From Cruorifilaria tuberocauda (Eukaryota; Nematoda; Chromadorea; Rhabditida; Onchocercidae), in contig JABVXU010000003.1 in assembly GCA_013365365.1 (NCBI GenBank), positions 310,001 to 374,000 of the forward strand: 64,000 nt of DNA, read 5' to 3'. Shown here in pieces: positions 59,566 through 64,000 of this stretch; within the stretch, counting starts at the first letter, position 1; each line of letters opens with the position of its first letter. A program made the translations under genes and the position numbers. Below the pieces are notes generated by a model. The model was not told the DNA's origin and made no database searches. It worked only from the letters and a program-made list of their open reading frames with translations.

Positions 59566-62500
59566 TCTAAATGCATTATACATGATTTACTATGAACTCA
59601 GAAATGATGTATGATCTACTTTGAACTCAGAAATTTCAATGAACCGGTAAACATTTGTTCGCCAAATGCTCGTTTGTTTATTTATCCGTAAGTATTCTCA
59701 AACAAAAATCTTTCATTCCAATTACGGTTTCACATTTCGGTTTTTTAATTTCTGTGGCTTTTCAAATTTCAATTTCCCACATGTTTGCTTACATTTATCA
59801 AAGCATTTCTTATTGTTGTTCACAGCGTAGTTTAGCATTTTTTTCATATGATGATGATTGTTGTTACCGTTATTTTCTAATATAATATACAGTGATAGCT
59901 TTCTTCGGTTAGCAATAATTATTTTCATTGAAATAACTCAATGATTAATTTTTTTGTTTGTATCTAGAATTTTTGTGCTCCATGTACAGTATGTTTCTAT
60001 TATGTTTAACTGAATATGTAGTATAGCAACTGAAATTTTAAAAAAGAAATTTCTATTAAGTCTGATTTTGAATTAGAATTTTGAAAATCCGGTATAACTC
60101 GAGAAGGTTTCAGTTTTAAGTTTGAATCTATGCTCAAATGGAATCGTCTTAGAACTAATATCGAATCAAGAATTGAATTCAATTTTTCCTAAAATAAAAA
60201 AAAATCCAATTGATTCTCTTATTGTATTGGTGTAGAATTCAAGTCGAAATCGTCAGAGTATTTTAATCCCAAATTTCTTCGGATTGAAATTTAATTTTGC
60301 TATATATTTGCAATTTGATTGAAAATTTAAATTCCACTTCAGAAATAAATGAAAGATAATATACGGTACGATTGATGGTGGAGAAAATTGATATGATTGT
60401 ATGTAAATACTAAAATAATATTGGGATGATCATGGTTTCCTTAATGTTTTTTGATTGTGGATGTGCATGATTTCAATGGAACTATCGGTTGATCGTTTAT
60501 TGATGTGTTTTTATAAGCTTTAACGTAGTTTTAAGCTTGTATCTTGTATTAGCAACCGGTTGCTGCTCCAAAGTTCAGCCTAATAATTTTATTACTTTTT
60601 GAAAAAATTTTCATTTGTAAAAAAATTTATATGTAGAGGTTTTAAAATCATCGCTGTTCTGTGATTTGGATCTCGCGTTTGTCGGCGTCATTACTGTCAT
60701 CATCTACTTTACTGATTTTTTGAAGTATACTCATCTCATGTTTCTTTTTCTTTCACTAATTTCATACTTCTCTAGAAATTATCCTCTTTCTTCATTAATG
60801 CTCGCTGGCCTCATCTATCTTCGCAAATTTTGAAAAACCAAATTATTTTTTTTAGGAAAATTTACGTAATTCGAATAACAAATACTATTCTGGGACTTTT
60901 TAGTAATTCATCATATCTCTAATGTAACGCTTAGCTTACCTGTCTAAACTGTTATTTAGTTAAATTCAAAAAGGGGAAAATATCAAAAAACTGCTTCTTA
61001 AAGTTATGTCTTATCGATCGGATAGTCTTAGGATCTTATACGCATGTTCCAAAGAATGTAACGTTGCTATTTTTTAAAATTTTCCGTGGCCTACCTATAA
61101 ATTCATATTCTCAATTTTTCTCTTGTCTTTTGAAAAGTCAAGCGCTTGAGAATGTTACTTGAGAATGTCTCTTAAAATCAAATTCATTTGATCAATTCGT
61201 TTCGAGCAATAGTGGTGGACATGAAATTATTGAAGCATTCACGAAGTGAACTTATTTATTTACATATGTCATAAAAAATGTTTGTTTTATGTAGTCTGTA
61301 TAATTTAATTAAGCTTCTTCGTATCACTCTAATGATTATAGGCATTGATCCCAAATAGGTAGGTCACTATTTCGTTTATCACTTTTCTTTTAGCAATAAA
61401 TTAGTCGGAGCGTTGTTGCCTTATGAAACAGTGTAGTGCATTCGAATTTGATATTTGTCGTAAATTCCATGAAAATTTATTTATTTATTTTATGTGACTA
61501 ACTGCATCTTCCAGCAATGTCCACATGATCTGTTCTTGCTTCCGGTTCTTCCTTTTTTAGGTTTTATTATACTCTTTAAAATGTTTTTGTCTTCCAACTG
61601 GAAGAGTTTCGCAATTTACTACATCTAATATAATATAAGGTAGTCGTAATTCTAATATTCCAATATTCTGAAAATTTAAGCAGAAGATGCCTACATTTTA
61701 TGTGAACCTTTTTCAGAATTTCTATATTTTGCTGACTTTATACGATGATTTTGAGAATCATGAAATGATTAAATCTTTGCTGTTATCGGATTTCTTTCTT
61801 ATTTTAAAGGCGAAACTTCTCAATATTCTTTCCATTCAAAGCTCCAAAAAAAAATCTTTCTGATATATTTTTGCCATTTGATTGTTTTTTATTTGCTAAA
61901 TGTTATGTGTTATGCTGTTGAGTAAAATGTTTTTTAAATCATGAGCGTGATGCGGTTATTGATATACTGCGAGAAAGTTGAAAAAAGGAAAGGATTTTGA
62001 GAGAAAGATTATGAAGTTTAGCTATCAATATTGCAAAATTGCGACCTTTTATGTAAAGTCACAACAGCACTGTAACAGAGAAAATATATTGATATACTCG
62101 ATCGCTTATTTTTCTGTTTATAATACTTTATAATACAACGCGACACAACTTTTGGAATTTCAAAGTCGTTTCGTTTCTTTTTTTGAAGCCTAGAGTTTTT
62201 TTCTTTCAAGTGAGTGCTTGGAATATATAAATACTATAAAACAATTATTTTCCAAATAAATGCAATGAATCATTTAAAAAATATTGATATTACTGACAAA
62301 CTAAATGTAGAGTTTTGGTCTTGCTGTTCATTGATAATTTCACTTTTTTTCAATAAGCAGAATTAAAATATCTGTTTCGGGAAGAATTCCAAGATGAAGA
62401 AGGCAATGAATATCATGGATACATGAGGAGTCCTCATTGTCTTCAATATAATTTTACCTCGTAACTTCAAAATTCGACACATTTATTTCTAATATACTGT

Positions 62501-62887
62501 AGCAATAGGATCATCGACAGTTAAACGTATCCGATTTCAAATTCAAGATCACATTGCATACAATATATCAATTATCAATTTATCAAAACATTACACATTA
62601 CACTACGTCTTGACATTTTATCGTCGTATGTGTTTATCGGTTAGTGAAGCTATCCTTTTGTGCTGGAATGAATGTTGAAGAGATGTCCCATCTCAATACG
62701 GCTGCTTATCGTAGAATTTTGCACAAAAATGTAGAAAGAACGATCAGTTTCAATTAATACTTCGCCATATCGATCTCTTTCACCAATTTATAAACAATTA
62801 AAGTAAATATAAATGAAAAAAAGCAAAATGAGGGGAAATATTTGATAAAAGGAACGGAAAAGACTCTCATTTCGTCAAATAGAGAGA
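59566..62887. other. zfh-2 3' UTR and intergenic region
   Basis: AT-rich DNA without a supported gene on either strand. AATAAA hexamers at 60193-60198 and 60344-60349 are the first candidate polyadenylation signals after the stop. The frames at 59655-59885 (+) and 62018-62209 (-) have no protein-like features. Confidence 0.6.
60193..60349 (+). terminator. Candidate polyadenylation signals for zfh-2
   Basis: Two AATAAA hexamers (60193-60198 and 60344-60349), 628 and 779 nt after the stop codon. No cleavage evidence is available; in AT-rich DNA such hexamers also arise by chance. Confidence 0.3.
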
Positions 62888-63980
62888 ATGCTTCGAGGAT
62901 TGAATTCATTTCTGTTACTACTCACCTATTTTGTAAGCAATTTCTTTTTTTTTCTTGTTTCTCTACGTACAATTTGAAAAAAATTTCTATTTCACATTGA
63001 AAGAGAATTTTTCTCTCTCTCTTATAAAATTTTTAAACAAGAAGCTCCACATTTTATTTTTTGATAAGGGTCGTATCAGCTTCTGTTCGCTGATTATTTC
63101 TTGCTGCTAAGATGCTAATCAATAACCACACTTATTTATTTATTCGATCAACATGTTGTTTGGTTGGTTATTTACCTGTCCGAAACTACTTAATATAGTT
63201 TTCCATCTAAAATTCGAAGTATTTTTTTTTGAAATTTTGCAACAGGTACTGAGAGGAAGGATTTCAAATTTAAGTAACTCTATAGAGTTTAATAATTTCA
63301 TAGAATAAAATTGTCGGTTCATTTGCAGGCTTATCCGGACTTTCTTGTTATAATTTCTAGTTGCGATATTTTAACGAAACAACGACAAATAAGACTGATA
63401 CGGTAGTGGAGATAACTGATGATTCCAGTTTGGTAGGTATCCGAGAAGTGAGCCGTGTCACTTCTCTGGAAAATTGTTTGAATATTTGCCAACGATGTGC
63501 CGGTCTGGTTCATTATCCGGATAATACTTGCATCATTTTCAATAAACTTGATCGAGTTGTGTTATCGTCATTTGGTGCTACTTGTTGTTTTGCTGTTGAA
63601 AGCCAAGATAAAGTGGAGTGCACTCGATGTGATGGAAATCGACCAGATGAAGGTATAGTTGTATGGAAATTCACAACAGAACAAATACATGATACTGCTG
63701 TATAATAATGTAGAAAGAATTTTTGATTAAATAAGTTTATGAAATTAAATACAAATGATAAACTTACCACTTGTATTTTTTCTTCAAATAAACTAGAGAG
63801 AAAAACACAATAAAATGAAAATAAGAAAATCATGTGATGTTGTTCATTATATTCTTTAAAAGGAAACAAAATGTTACAGGAAATTCGAAAAATAATAAAA
63901 TACTTTCAGATAAAGTGGAAGGCTTAACAAATATTCTTAATGTCTGGACACGCAATCCTCAAACCAATTTATCATATAAG
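62888..63980 (+). CDS. Cysteine-rich secreted/membrane protein, partial, unrecognised
   Basis: Exon 62888-62932 has ATG and 15 codons (MLRGLNSFLLLLTYF), a hydrophobic signal-peptide-like start, ending in phase 0 before gtaagc. Exon 63361 follows acceptor taatttctag in phase 0. It carries an Asn-glycosylation site and eight cysteines, including ENCLNICQRC, CIIF and TCC. The spacing of CLNIC...C...CIIFN loosely recalls PAN/apple domains; this is weak. The exon has two possible ends. It can read on to TAA at 63703-63705, giving a 129-residue protein. It can also splice at 63652 (gtatag), leaving one base that joins exon 63910-63980 (acceptor actttcag, donor gtaaaa) in frame, in which case the gene continues beyond the window. 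The function is unknown. Confidence 0.5.
63787..63814 (+). terminator. Candidate polyadenylation signals after 63705
   Basis: AATAAA at 63787-63792 and 63809-63814 could serve the short form that ends at 63705. They would be intronic in the spliced form. Confidence 0.25.
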
Positions 63981-64000
63981 GTAAAAAAACGTTATTCATG

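Noticed and set aside
63513..63869. Minus-strand 118-codon frame
   Set aside because: Antisense shadow of the cysteine-rich + strand exon.

Overview
The window looks like nuclear DNA of a nematode, most likely a filarial-type (clade III) worm. It is very AT-rich. Coding exons are small (56-303 nt) with GT..AG introns and short T-rich acceptors, some introns reach 6-10 kb, and no bacterial or operon-like coding density is seen. The species cannot be named from the sequence alone.

Almost the whole window is one developmental-regulator locus on the + strand. It is an orthologue of the giant zinc-finger/homeodomain transcription factor family ZFHX3/ZFHX4 (vertebrate), zfh2 (Drosophila) and zfh-2 (C. 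elegans). I assembled 36 coding exons (14448-59565) by following reading frame and splice phase. The phase closes at every junction and gives 1904 residues with 18 zinc-finger-like modules, three homeodomains and a PLDLS co-repressor motif. Two further 5' arrangements (starts at 11070 and 13610) enter the common exon at 15534 in the same phase, so the gene may have three alternative N-termini. Residue numbers in this annotation refer to the 14448-start model unless stated.

Layout: 1-11069 is 5' flank. It holds a probable terminal exon of a minus-strand gene (788-991), an unexplained 159-codon open frame (4461-4940), a GC-richer element with homeodomain/octamer-like sites (about 5880-6180) and a long (TG)n tract. 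11060-14586 carries the alternative first exons. 15534-16918 holds the first four zinc fingers. 16919-48112 is dominated by very long introns separating a few finger exons. 48113-59565 is a compact 3' half: finger cluster, linker, HD1, HD2, CCHC finger, CtBP-type motif, HD3 and C-terminal fingers. 59566-62887 is 3' UTR and intergenic DNA. 62888 to the right edge is a second + strand gene, cut by the window: a signal-peptide exon followed by a cysteine-rich exon, unrecognised, possibly PAN/apple-like.

No rRNA, tRNA, CRISPR array or intact mobile element could be supported. The long introns and the 5' flank contain isolated GC-richer blocks that look like candidate regulatory elements. That reading is inference and depends on comparison with related worms.
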